DNA from: an uncultured Lachnospiraceae bacterium
Lineage (GTDB): Bacteria > Bacillota > Clostridia > Lachnospirales > Lachnospiraceae
Direction of reading: 5' to 3'
DNA length: 64,000 nt
Assembly: GCA_910579865.1 (NCBI GenBank)
Contig: CAJTXA010000013.1
Coordinates: 1-64,000, forward strand
Below are positions 45,560 to 53,671 of the stretch, piece after piece. The position numbers were made by a program, and so were the translations under genes. Under the pieces are notes generated by a model. It was given only the letters and a program-made list of their open reading frames with translations. It was not told the origin of the DNA and ran no database searches. Position 1 is the first letter of the stretch. Every line of letters starts with the position of its first letter.

Positions 45560-47260
45560 CTATATATTTAAAATCTTATTTATATTAGAAATACATCTTT
45601 CTTTGTCACTTCCTCTAAACACATTACTTAAAGATAAATGCTTTTGATCCATAACAGAACTTACAAATAATGCTTCCAACGTTTCAAAATCTTTCCAAAT
45701 ATTTTGCATATGATAACGTTTTATCATTTTTTCCATAGGTAATTTTTTATTCATATCAGGAAAAGAAATATAAAATTCTTTTAAAGCTCGATAAAGAATA
45801 TATTTTGCTGGAATATTTTCTAAAATCCATTCCTGATCAAACCAATACATCTTCTCCTCTATAAAAAAGGCATTTCGTAAAATCATATCAAGATAACCTG
45901 TTTTTAAAATATTTCCATATACTTCTCTATCTGAATTTATCTTTAATCCAAACGTATATAAAATATTCTTTTCAAACGGAACCTCTTCCGATGATTTTAT
46001 TATCTGTTCATATAAGTTATCCCAAATCTTACAAGCTAAATTTAATTTATTTTCTGATAATAGATTTAAAAGGTATTCTTCACATAATGGTGCATCTATA
46101 TAATCTAAAATTATTTTTCTTCCTTCTATTTTGCTAGGGCAAACTTTAATTCCATGCATTTTCAAATTATTTTCATTTTCTTTTATTTGTACAATATGAT
46201 TTTCTCCAAAGCTCTTTACTAAGGAAAACTTTTCTACTTTATTATCCTTTGTAAACCTAGTTCCAATGCGATACTCTGGTATTCTTTCACTACTCATACT
46301 TGCAAATATTATCTTTCCTATATCATCGCTATCAGAACATTCTACTAAGTAAGAATTTGAAAAAAATTCGAATACATTATTTTGAATTATATCTTTATAT
46401 ATATTTTCTTCTTGTGCTAACAAGGTTGCTTTATCTGGTACATAATAATATCTTACATTTTGCATATTTTCATTTCGAGGCAAAAAATCTTGAGAGTAAA
46501 TCACCGTAGGTAACTTATAATCTGGCATGGGATAATAAAAATAAGTCCTTTTAAATCCACTTCTTTTTATTAAATCTTCTAATGCTTTTTTGGAAAAAGT
46601 TCGAATCTTCCTTTCTGTTAATGTATATTGATTCATTCCATCAAAAGGTATTCCTGTATGGTCTTCTCTGGCACCACACCAGTATTTTAATCCATATTGA
46701 TTTTCAATCGCTATTAATAATTTCCCCTCTGGCTTTAAAAGACCTTTAATTTTCTTTAAAAAATCGCAGTAAGGATCACTTGTATTAGTATAGCTTCCTT
46801 GATATTCTAAAACACCAATTAATGTAATATAATCAAACTTTTTATCAAATTTGATATCATTTAGATTTCCAACTATAATTTCTAAATTATCTTTTTCCCT
46901 ACATCGTAAAAGTGCTGCAGTTGCTCTTTTTTTTGAAAGTTCTACCGCAGTAACTTCTTTACAATTCTCACATAATACACTTGTAATTGCCCCTAAACCA
47001 CAACCAATCTCAAGAACAGTTGCTTCCTTATCAAATGCATACCAATTTAATATATTTTTTCTTAAATGTGTCAAGTGATAATAAGTAGACCAATTAAATT
47101 GTTCTGATATTGCTTTTATATATTCCTCTGGTTTATTCTCTACAATTAAATTTATAATAATATCTTCTATTTCACCTTCTGAATATAAATCTTCCTCTTT
47201 GTACCATTTTAAATTAAACTTAGGTTTTGGATTTAATTCTTTAATTATCTTTTCGTACAT
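45560..47260 (-). CDS. SAM methyltransferase fused to a kinase-like C-terminal domain
   Basis: The 566-residue protein has a class I methyltransferase at about 70-230 (ATVLEIGCGLGAITSVL, motif I; VTAVELSKKRA; FDYITLIGVLEY; LLKPEGKLLIAIENQYG). Residues 300-566 look like an aminoglycoside-phosphotransferase/choline-kinase fold: VKSFGENHIVQIKENE, IILDYIDAPLC and GYLDMILRNAFF followed by YWFDQEW, which echoes the HxDxxxxN...D(F/Q)E catalytic pattern. The catalytic His/Asp context is not fully conserved, so activity is uncertain. It probably modifies the flagellin glycan. Encoded opposite to its neighbours. Confidence 0.75.
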   Translation of the reverse strand: MYEKIIKELNPKPKFNLKWYKEEDLYSEGEIEDIIINLIVENKPEEYIKAISEQFNWSTYYHLTHLRKNILNWYAFDKEATVLEIGCGLGAITSVLCENCKEVTAVELSKKRATAALLRCREKDNLEIIVGNLNDIKFDKKFDYITLIGVLEYQGSYTNTSDPYCDFLKKIKGLLKPEGKLLIAIENQYGLKYWCGAREDHTGIPFDGMNQYTLTERKIRTFSKKALEDLIKRSGFKRTYFYYPMPDYKLPTVIYSQDFLPRNENMQNVRYYYVPDKATLLAQEENIYKDIIQNNVFEFFSNSYLVECSDSDDIGKIIFASMSSERIPEYRIGTRFTKDNKVEKFSLVKSFGENHIVQIKENENNLKMHGIKVCPSKIEGRKIILDYIDAPLCEEYLLNLLSENKLNLACKIWDNLYEQIIKSSEEVPFEKNILYTFGLKINSDREVYGNILKTGYLDMILRNAFFIEEKMYWFDQEWILENIPAKYILYRALKEFYISFPDMNKKLPMEKMIKRYHMQNIWKDFETLEALFVSSVMDQKHLSLSNVFRGSDKERCISNINKILNI

Positions 47261-47321
47261 CTTTCCTCCTCTATACTTAATCTTCTATTTATACTTATTT
47301 TATAAGATCAATTCTTTTTAT

Positions 47322-47352
47322 CTATATCGTACAACTTAAAATAAAACTTAAT
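47322..47352 (-). promoter_or_regulatory. Possible sigma-D promoter of the methyltransferase-kinase gene
   Basis: Minus-strand TAAG, 16 bases, ACGATAT, about 60 bases before the start. One mismatch in each box compared with the fliC promoter. Confidence 0.4.
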
Positions 47353-47377
47353 AATCTTTATATTTTTAATAGAAACC

Positions 47378-47405
47378 TGAATTTTCATTCTCTTTAAACC
47401 GATAT
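47378..47405 (+). promoter_or_regulatory. Probable sigma-D promoter of glycosyltransferase F
   Basis: TGAA (47378-47381), 17 bases, CCGATAT (47399-47405). The -10 is perfect; the -35 is weak. Confidence 0.55.
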
Positions 47406-47436
47406 AATATATATCACTAGAAAAGGAGACTATTTT

Positions 47437-49206
47437 ATGAAAAATATACATTTAATTTATACTATCTTTCCTAATAGCCAATCATCTCTCTTACTTTACC
47501 CACCTTTATCAAAAGAAAAAAATACAGAATATATTTGCTTTACAGACAGCCCAAAATTACTTTCTGATTTTTGGAAAATTCAATTTCTTCCTGCTCTTAA
47601 CGAAGAAATTATATCCTCTTTTACAAATGCCTACCAAAAAGTAACAAAACTAGAATTAAATCAGCTTCTTATTGATTCTAATGATTCTACTAAATACATT
47701 ATCACTATACCAGATATTTATACTATACTAAAGGAAAAACCAGATTTTTCCTCTTATCACCCAACAGCTGACTTCGAAGGTAACTATTCTTTTATACCAA
47801 ACTCTTATACAAAGAATAAAATTTCAACTAAAAATAACTATCATGGGTTTCCTTTGCTCCTCACAATTGGTGTTCCTGTCAGCAATCAAGTTTCAACAAT
47901 TCGTCGATGCTTAGATGGTATAAAGCCTCTTTTACAGGCAATCCCTTCTGAACTTTTAGTTATTGATACTGGAAGTACAGATGGTACTCTATCTATCGCA
48001 AAAGAATATACCGATCATATTATTTCTGTACCTTGGGATGACAATATGTCTTCTGTTCGAAACGCTGGAATTCAACATGCCAAAGGATATTGGTATATGT
48101 CAATTGACGATGATGAATGGTTTGAATCTGTGGATGAAATTATTGAATTTTTTCAATCTGGAAAATATAAAGATTATTTATTTGCAACTTACATTGAACG
48201 TAACTTCCTTGATACAAATCATATTACTTATAGTGACAACTTATGTATTCGGCTAGGATGTATTACTCCTTCTTTACATTTTGAAGGCCGGATTCATGAT
48301 TTACTAATAGGTGCTACATCTAATAATTGTTATGATTTTTCAGCTATTGCCTATCATACAGGTTTTATCCAAGATTCTTCCTTAACCTTTCAGAAAACAA
48401 AAAGAAATCTATCCTTGCTCTATTTTGATTTATATGAATATCCTATGAATCTTAGATACAATTATCAAATTATAAACGAATTTCGGGTTCTTCATAACCA
48501 TGAAGCTGCGATTGCTTATCTATATCGAGGATTAGCAATTAACCTTATAATAAAAGATTCTTATTGGCAACAAAAATTCTCCTACATATTACTACTAGAA
48601 TTATATCATAGTAAAAATTCTTACTTTTTTACAGAAATGCAAAATTATCTTTCACATTTTACTTATACTACATTAGAAAGAACCTTCTTTCATTATATGG
48701 CATTTGATCTTTCTAGCGAATTGCAACTTAATTCACGTATCATTCGTAAAGAAGCTGCCTCTTATCAATATTATTATAAAAAATGCATGTCAGACAAACC
48801 GTCTATTTCTTCTATTGATATTCTTACAAATCCAATGTATCAGACGGCTTATTCAATTAACTTTTTTATTCTATTTGTTAAAGAAAAGAATTTTCAGACC
48901 GCCCAACGTTATTTGACGGATATAAATCTAACAGACGCCAATAATTTGCATATAAGACGATATTTACAATGTATAATTTCTTTAGATAACGATAATACTC
49001 TAAAAACAAAAGCCTTTCTTTTATTTGAAAACTATATTAAATCTTTTTCACAAAATAGCCTAAATTCTCTTTGTCATACACTTTTTTCCAAATCTAATCT
49101 GGCTTACCATTTTTTAGAATATTATAAAGATACAAATAATTTATCTTCTCAAATGAATTACTTTCTATATCTTATAAAAGAAACATTTCATAACGAACAA
49201 TTATAA
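47437..49206 (+). CDS. GT-A glycosyltransferase, paralogue F
   Basis: The 589-residue protein has LLYPPLSKE, EYICFTDS and SDFWKIQFLP in the lead domain, LLTIGVPVSNQVSTIRRCLD, IDTGSTDGT, VPWDDNMSSVRNAG (WDDN rather than WCNN), WYMSIDDDEWFE and LHFEGRIHDLL. It groups with paralogue A (RRCLDGI, KTKRNLSLLYFDLYEYP). The tail is intermediate in length. A good Shine-Dalgarno (AAAGGAG) precedes the ATG. The WDDN change near the active site may alter donor or acceptor preference. Confidence 0.85.
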   Translation: MKNIHLIYTIFPNSQSSLLLYPPLSKEKNTEYICFTDSPKLLSDFWKIQFLPALNEEIISSFTNAYQKVTKLELNQLLIDSNDSTKYIITIPDIYTILKEKPDFSSYHPTADFEGNYSFIPNSYTKNKISTKNNYHGFPLLLTIGVPVSNQVSTIRRCLDGIKPLLQAIPSELLVIDTGSTDGTLSIAKEYTDHIISVPWDDNMSSVRNAGIQHAKGYWYMSIDDDEWFESVDEIIEFFQSGKYKDYLFATYIERNFLDTNHITYSDNLCIRLGCITPSLHFEGRIHDLLIGATSNNCYDFSAIAYHTGFIQDSSLTFQKTKRNLSLLYFDLYEYPMNLRYNYQIINEFRVLHNHEAAIAYLYRGLAINLIIKDSYWQQKFSYILLLELYHSKNSYFFTEMQNYLSHFTYTTLERTFFHYMAFDLSSELQLNSRIIRKEAASYQYYYKKCMSDKPSISSIDILTNPMYQTAYSINFFILFVKEKNFQTAQRYLTDINLTDANNLHIRRYLQCIISLDNDNTLKTKAFLLFENYIKSFSQNSLNSLCHTLFSKSNLAYHFLEYYKDTNNLSSQMNYFLYLIKETFHNEQL

Positions 49207-49216
49207 AAATATTTGC

Positions 49217-49243
49217 TAATTATAAAAATTAAAATGACGATAT
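49217..49243 (+). promoter_or_regulatory. Possible sigma-D promoter of the FkbM-like gene
   Basis: TAAT (49217-49220), 16 bases, ACGATAT (49237-49243): one mismatch per box from the fliC promoter. Confidence 0.45.
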
Positions 49244-49293
49244 ACTATACAGACAGAATTGGATTTTTTAAAATTACCAAGGAGGGTATTATT

Positions 49294-50163
49294 ATGTTAT
49301 ATAAAGAAGCATTTTTATCAATGAATAATTTTATGGAATATCTTCATTCCTACGACTTAAATCATATGTGCGCAGAAACTACTCTTTATTCGGGAAGTGA
49401 AGATTTAGCGGGAATATCCAATAAAGAAACTGGTTTACTCAATTCCAAAAATAGTCCTATCTTAATAAAACATAGTATTCATCAGATTAAAGAATTTGCT
49501 GATGACTATTTTAAATTATATCAAAAACTCAGTGATGAGGAATCAAAAGATACCTTATTTGAATTATTAAAATATCGTATGACATTAGATGAAACATTTT
49601 TAATCAATGCTTATTCCTTTCAAACACCATATTTTGATACAGATATTCTTCCTTCTAATACAGAAACAGTATATGTTGATTATAGTGATAGTGTTATCAT
49701 GTCTATATATGATTTTATAGGAGAATTTCCTGATTACCAAAAGATTCATATTTTTGCTGCTACAAAAAACTATTATAATGACTGTTTAAAAGAACTTAGT
49801 GAAATAGAGCATACATCAATTATTTTTTCTTCACTTGGTGAACAAAAAATTTCCATCAAAGTTCCTAACCCTTTTCAGCCTAATAGAACTGATGAAATAC
49901 ACATGGATCGCTTAGACTCTATTTTATCAGATAAAATTTCATTACTACGAATAGATTCTGGTACCCAAGGACAATCTGTCTTAAAAGGTTCTATCAAACA
50001 TATTCAACAGGATAAGCCTACCATTGCAATATGTGTTGGTAATATGATTGATGACCTTTTGCAAGTACCTACATTATTAGAACAATTGAATACAAACTAT
50101 CACTTTTATCTTCGCCACTACAGTACATCTGATATAAAAAGTAGTGTTCTTTATGCTGTTTAA
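49294..50163 (+). CDS. FkbM-like methyltransferase, degenerate SAM site
   Basis: The protein (289 residues from an ATG preceded by AAGGAGGG) aligns in its second half with the FkbM protein at 57595-58566: LLRIDSGTQGQSVLKGSIKH versus FIKTDIEGAEQDAIRGAQEH, and NTNYHFYLRHYSTSD versus QPGYHFYLRYNGLQC. The family motif DIEGAE is replaced by DSGTQG and the GxGxG-like motif I is not evident (VYVDYSDSVIMSIYDF), so methyl transfer may be lost. It may be a scaffold or a diverging paralogue. Confidence 0.6.
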   Translation: MLYKEAFLSMNNFMEYLHSYDLNHMCAETTLYSGSEDLAGISNKETGLLNSKNSPILIKHSIHQIKEFADDYFKLYQKLSDEESKDTLFELLKYRMTLDETFLINAYSFQTPYFDTDILPSNTETVYVDYSDSVIMSIYDFIGEFPDYQKIHIFAATKNYYNDCLKELSEIEHTSIIFSSLGEQKISIKVPNPFQPNRTDEIHMDRLDSILSDKISLLRIDSGTQGQSVLKGSIKHIQQDKPTIAICVGNMIDDLLQVPTLLEQLNTNYHFYLRHYSTSDIKSSVLYAV

Positions 50164-50168
50164 TCTGC

Positions 50169-50205
50169 ACGCTGGCTTCTTATAAAAAGAACCAGCGTAT
50201 TTTTT
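50169..50205 (+). terminator. Terminator of the FkbM-like gene
   Basis: ACGCTGG(C)TTCTT pairs with AAGAACCAGCGT with one bulge and is followed by ATTTTTTA. Confidence 0.8.
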
Positions 50206-50228
50206 ATATAAACTTTAAAGGAGATACT

Positions 50229-52292
50229 ATGAAATATAATAAAGTAATTTATACTATACTATCAACTACTGATACCTTAATTCCTTTTCCTTATCCACCA
50301 TTATATTTAGAACCTTTTACTGATTATTTATGCTTTACAAATAGAAGTGGACTACAATCTGATTTTTGGGAAATTATTTATACAGATGATTTCTCTGTTA
50401 TTCCCACCATCTTATCTAATTACAAAGATATTTTTGCTATAAAGTCAAATGAAATATGTATTCATCCACTTTCTTCAGAAAAATTCACTATTACTCTTCC
50501 TGATTTTGTTTCTCTCTATCATATAAATTTTTCTTTAGAAAATTTAATTCCATCATCAGATGAAAATGGAAACTGGAAATTTTCTCCCAATCCAGTTTAT
50601 ACATCAGGAAAATATCATGGAAGATCTTATCAACTAACAATAGGAATTCCTGTTAGTAACCAAATATCCACTATCCATAAATGTTTGCAACATTTACAAG
50701 ATCTCCGAAACGCCATTGACTGTGAACTATTAATTATCAATACAGGAAGCTCTGATGGTACCATAGAAGCTGCTATGCAATATGGTGCTCGTGTAATTGA
50801 TTTCCCGTGGTGTAATAATATGTCTGCCGCAAGAAATATGGGAATTTACCATGCACTTGGAGAGTGGTATCTTTCTCTAGATGATGATGAATGGTTCGAA
50901 TCAACTAACTCTATTATTCACTTCTTTCAAAATGGCATTTATAAGCAATATGATTATGCTGCCTATATCCAACGGAATTATACCAGAAATGATGGTCTGC
51001 AATTTCATGACCATTATACTGTTCGAATGGGACGTATTACTCCCTCTTTGCACTTTGAAGGAAGAATTCATGACGCTATGTGTTTCCCTAGACTTACCAA
51101 AGTATACTACCATACAGATTATGTTCATCATTATGGTTTTTGTCATGACGATATCAAAAAAGTGGAAGAAAAATCCAAAAGAAATCTTTCTCTTCTTTTA
51201 TATGACTATTATGAATACCCCCTTTGTATTCGTTATATCTTACAAATTGCAAATGAACTCGCTACGTATCATCCTGATGCTGCTGTTGCATGGTTTTATC
51301 TTGGGCTTTCTACTTGTAAATTATTAAATGATTCTACTTATGAATCTCAACTACTTACTTCACATTTATTACTTGCACTTTATCGTATGGAATCAGAAGA
51401 TCTCTATCCCTTAAGTGAATCTTACTTAAAAGATAAAGAATTATCTATTGCGGATCTAGCTTGTATCCATTTTTGTCGCTTTGATCTAGCTGCACATTTA
51501 GAATATGATACAAAGTTCATCTTATCAGAAGCAAAAGCTTATCACTCTTTATGTGATACTTTTTTGTCAAATCCTAGCAAATACCAACGCTTTTCTCTTC
51601 TTTCTTTAGATGTATGCCGTAGTCCTATTTATAAATCTGTATATTATATTAATTTATTTGTTATAAGCATTAGAGAGCAAGATTATCAGTCTGCCAATAA
51701 TTATCTTCCTTTTATTCAATTAGATATTGTATCTTATCCTACAATCCAACGCTTTTTTCGTGCCCTTTTACAAGCTCCATCTTCTTTATTATCAAAAGGC
51801 TGTCAAAAGCTATCCTTAGATAATATTCCTATCTTTTTTGAAGAAGTTTTAAATTATGCTCTTTCCATTCCTGATATATTGACCTCCTTACCTTTTGAAT
51901 TACTGCCATCTGACTCGCCTTATACCAAACTATTACGTCTTTTTGCTAATCAAGAAAGTATAGAACTTTATGAATATTTTAATAATCTCTCTGTTTCTTT
52001 ACTAGAACTCCTTTCCTTTCTTAATGATAAGCTTTATTATTTTGCTTTTCAAAAATATATGACTTTATATAGAAACTTTATAAAATCACAATACCATTAT
52101 AATATAATAAATGAAACTCATTTATCCATTTTACCAATTGCAGAAAGAATTGTTTTTTATTATCAATATATCAGTGAACATATACTTTCACCAGAATGTG
52201 AACCCTTTAAGCAATTGAAAGCCCTTGTTGTCCAACTTCCTGTTTTTCAACGTGGCATATCACTAAGTTTTCATTTCTCTGATTCTATTTAA
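50229..52292 (+). CDS. GT-A glycosyltransferase with TPR-like tail, paralogue H
   Basis: The 687-residue protein has FPYPPLYLE, DYLCFTNR, SDFWEIIYTDD, LTIGIPVSNQISTIHKCL, INTGSSDGT, FPWCNNMSAARNMG, WYLSLDDDEWFE and LHFEGRIHDAM. All catalytic landmarks are intact. Its last segment (KALVVQLPVFQRGISLSF) matches the same region of paralogue A (FALRTFPGFKRGISLLF), after which A continues and H stops. AAAGGAG precedes the ATG. No promoter of its own was found downstream of the terminator at 50169-50205, so read-through or a weak promoter must be used. Confidence 0.85.
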   Translation: MKYNKVIYTILSTTDTLIPFPYPPLYLEPFTDYLCFTNRSGLQSDFWEIIYTDDFSVIPTILSNYKDIFAIKSNEICIHPLSSEKFTITLPDFVSLYHINFSLENLIPSSDENGNWKFSPNPVYTSGKYHGRSYQLTIGIPVSNQISTIHKCLQHLQDLRNAIDCELLIINTGSSDGTIEAAMQYGARVIDFPWCNNMSAARNMGIYHALGEWYLSLDDDEWFESTNSIIHFFQNGIYKQYDYAAYIQRNYTRNDGLQFHDHYTVRMGRITPSLHFEGRIHDAMCFPRLTKVYYHTDYVHHYGFCHDDIKKVEEKSKRNLSLLLYDYYEYPLCIRYILQIANELATYHPDAAVAWFYLGLSTCKLLNDSTYESQLLTSHLLLALYRMESEDLYPLSESYLKDKELSIADLACIHFCRFDLAAHLEYDTKFILSEAKAYHSLCDTFLSNPSKYQRFSLLSLDVCRSPIYKSVYYINLFVISIREQDYQSANNYLPFIQLDIVSYPTIQRFFRALLQAPSSLLSKGCQKLSLDNIPIFFEEVLNYALSIPDILTSLPFELLPSDSPYTKLLRLFANQESIELYEYFNNLSVSLLELLSFLNDKLYYFAFQKYMTLYRNFIKSQYHYNIINETHLSILPIAERIVFYYQYISEHILSPECEPFKQLKALVVQLPVFQRGISLSFHFSDSI

Positions 52293-52297
52293 TCAAA

Positions 52298-52336
52298 AAC
52301 CAACCATATAAATTTTTCTATTTGTATGGTTGGTTT
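52298..52336. terminator. Terminator between convergent glycosyltransferase genes
   Basis: AAACCAACCATA and TATGGTTGGTTT form a 12-bp stem with T-rich flanks. Confidence 0.8.
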
Positions 52337-52340
52337 CTAT

Positions 52341-52997
52341 TTATGAAAAATATTCTTTTTCAAAAATTTTTCTATAATAATAATAATTTTCAAAGTTTAA
52401 ATAGCCATCGTCATGAATACACCATGGTTCACTCTGATTTGGCACTACAATTCGATATCCCTTTTTTCTCATTTCCATACTTTGAGAAATATCATAAAAA
52501 TCCCACCCATCAAACAAATCCTCTCTCCATGGAATATCATATTGTGTAATCATAAAAAAACCATCAATTGCTTCTACATCTTCAAATTTTCCCTCTATTT
52601 CACCATATGTTCCCTTTCCAGAACATCTAGGAATACTCCCATAAAGCTTTCCTACCCTCTTACTATGCCACATAATCCCATGTGAAGATAACTTTTTACA
52701 TCCCACCATTCCAATCATCCCAATTGTATTATCTTTAAATATTGTCAACATATTTTCTAATAATTTTTTATTAACGATAAAAACATCCTGATGCATATAA
52801 ATTTTATATTTTGCATTAGAAGACATCATTGCTGCATTATATCCCTCTGTTATAGAATTCGCATCCTTTACAGAAATAACATCTATCTTGTATCCATCTG
52901 GTATCAATAAATTTTGTATATAATACATTGCTTCTTGCTCATATTTATCATGATTCACACACATAATAAAGCAAATTTCTTTACTTTCTTTTTCCAT
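52341..52997 (-). CDS. StrF-type glycosyltransferase-like protein
   Basis: The 218-residue protein begins EICFIMCVNHDKYEQEAMYY and has SITEGYNAAMMSSNAKYKIYMHQDVFIVN (a HQDV motif in place of DxD), GMIGMVG, and DIPWREDLFDGWDFYDISQS. This matches the small GT2-like family related to StrF of streptomycin biosynthesis. It probably adds one sugar of the flagellin glycan. It follows the gene at 53006-53671 by 8 bases in an operon with glycosyltransferase paralogue I. Confidence 0.8.
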   Translation of the reverse strand: MEKESKEICFIMCVNHDKYEQEAMYYIQNLLIPDGYKIDVISVKDANSITEGYNAAMMSSNAKYKIYMHQDVFIVNKKLLENMLTIFKDNTIGMIGMVGCKKLSSHGIMWHSKRVGKLYGSIPRCSGKGTYGEIEGKFEDVEAIDGFFMITQYDIPWREDLFDGWDFYDISQSMEMRKKGYRIVVPNQSEPWCIHDDGYLNFENYYYYRKIFEKEYFS

Positions 52998-53005
52998 CCT
53001 ATTTT

Positions 53006-53671
53006 CTACTCCTCTAATATTCCAGACAGCTCATTTGCATACTTTTCTACAATATAATCTTTTCTTATCTTCTTTAAAATAGAACGAATATTTTTAACAA
53101 TTTTTTTACTTTCTGGAGCTATCTTATTCATTCCCAATAAAATTACTAATGCTTTTTCTCCTTCTTTTCTTTTTATAAAAAGATGAAAAAGTTTCTCTCC
53201 TGTCTCTTCCCATTTTAAAGTTTTTGTTTGATATAATATTTTTAAAAAGAAAATGGATAATCCCTTTTGTTCTAAATAATCAACAAATCGTTCCATTTCA
53301 AATTCACTTTCATTAAATTCTGCTCTCCATAAATAAAAATAACATTCCCTCCAGTTCTCTATTAATTCCTCTATACTTTTTCCATGCATAAGACAATTTT
53401 TCTCTTCCTTTGTCCTTAATTCCTCCAAATAAATTTCCATAAACAAAGACATATATTCTATTTCTATTAACCAACGAAATTTCCATACAGGTGAATCTTC
53501 AATAAATATATTTTTTAACTCTTCCTCTTTTTGTAGATCTGGCATTTGTAAACATTGATCAATTATTTTTATCCACTTTATTCCTTCTTCCTTTTGTTTC
53601 TTTTTCGATTCTTCTTTTTCTTCTAACATCTGTAATTCTTCCTGTGTTATTTCTTGATCAATTTTATACAT
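53006..53671 (-). CDS. Helical protein of unknown function in the glycosyltransferase operon
   Basis: The 221-residue protein begins with a charged coiled coil (EELQMLEEKEESKKKQKEEG) and continues as alternating amphipathic helices (GLSIFFLKILYQTKTLKWEE, GEKALVILLGMNKIAPESKK). The pattern resembles the TPR-like tails of the neighbouring glycosyltransferases, so it may be a detached tail or accessory subunit. Its start overlaps the last codons of paralogue I by 8 bases. No family recognised. Confidence 0.6.
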   Translation of the reverse strand: MYKIDQEITQEELQMLEEKEESKKKQKEEGIKWIKIIDQCLQMPDLQKEEELKNIFIEDSPVWKFRWLIEIEYMSLFMEIYLEELRTKEEKNCLMHGKSIEELIENWRECYFYLWRAEFNESEFEMERFVDYLEQKGLSIFFLKILYQTKTLKWEETGEKLFHLFIKRKEGEKALVILLGMNKIAPESKKIVKNIRSILKKIRKDYIVEKYANELSGILEE

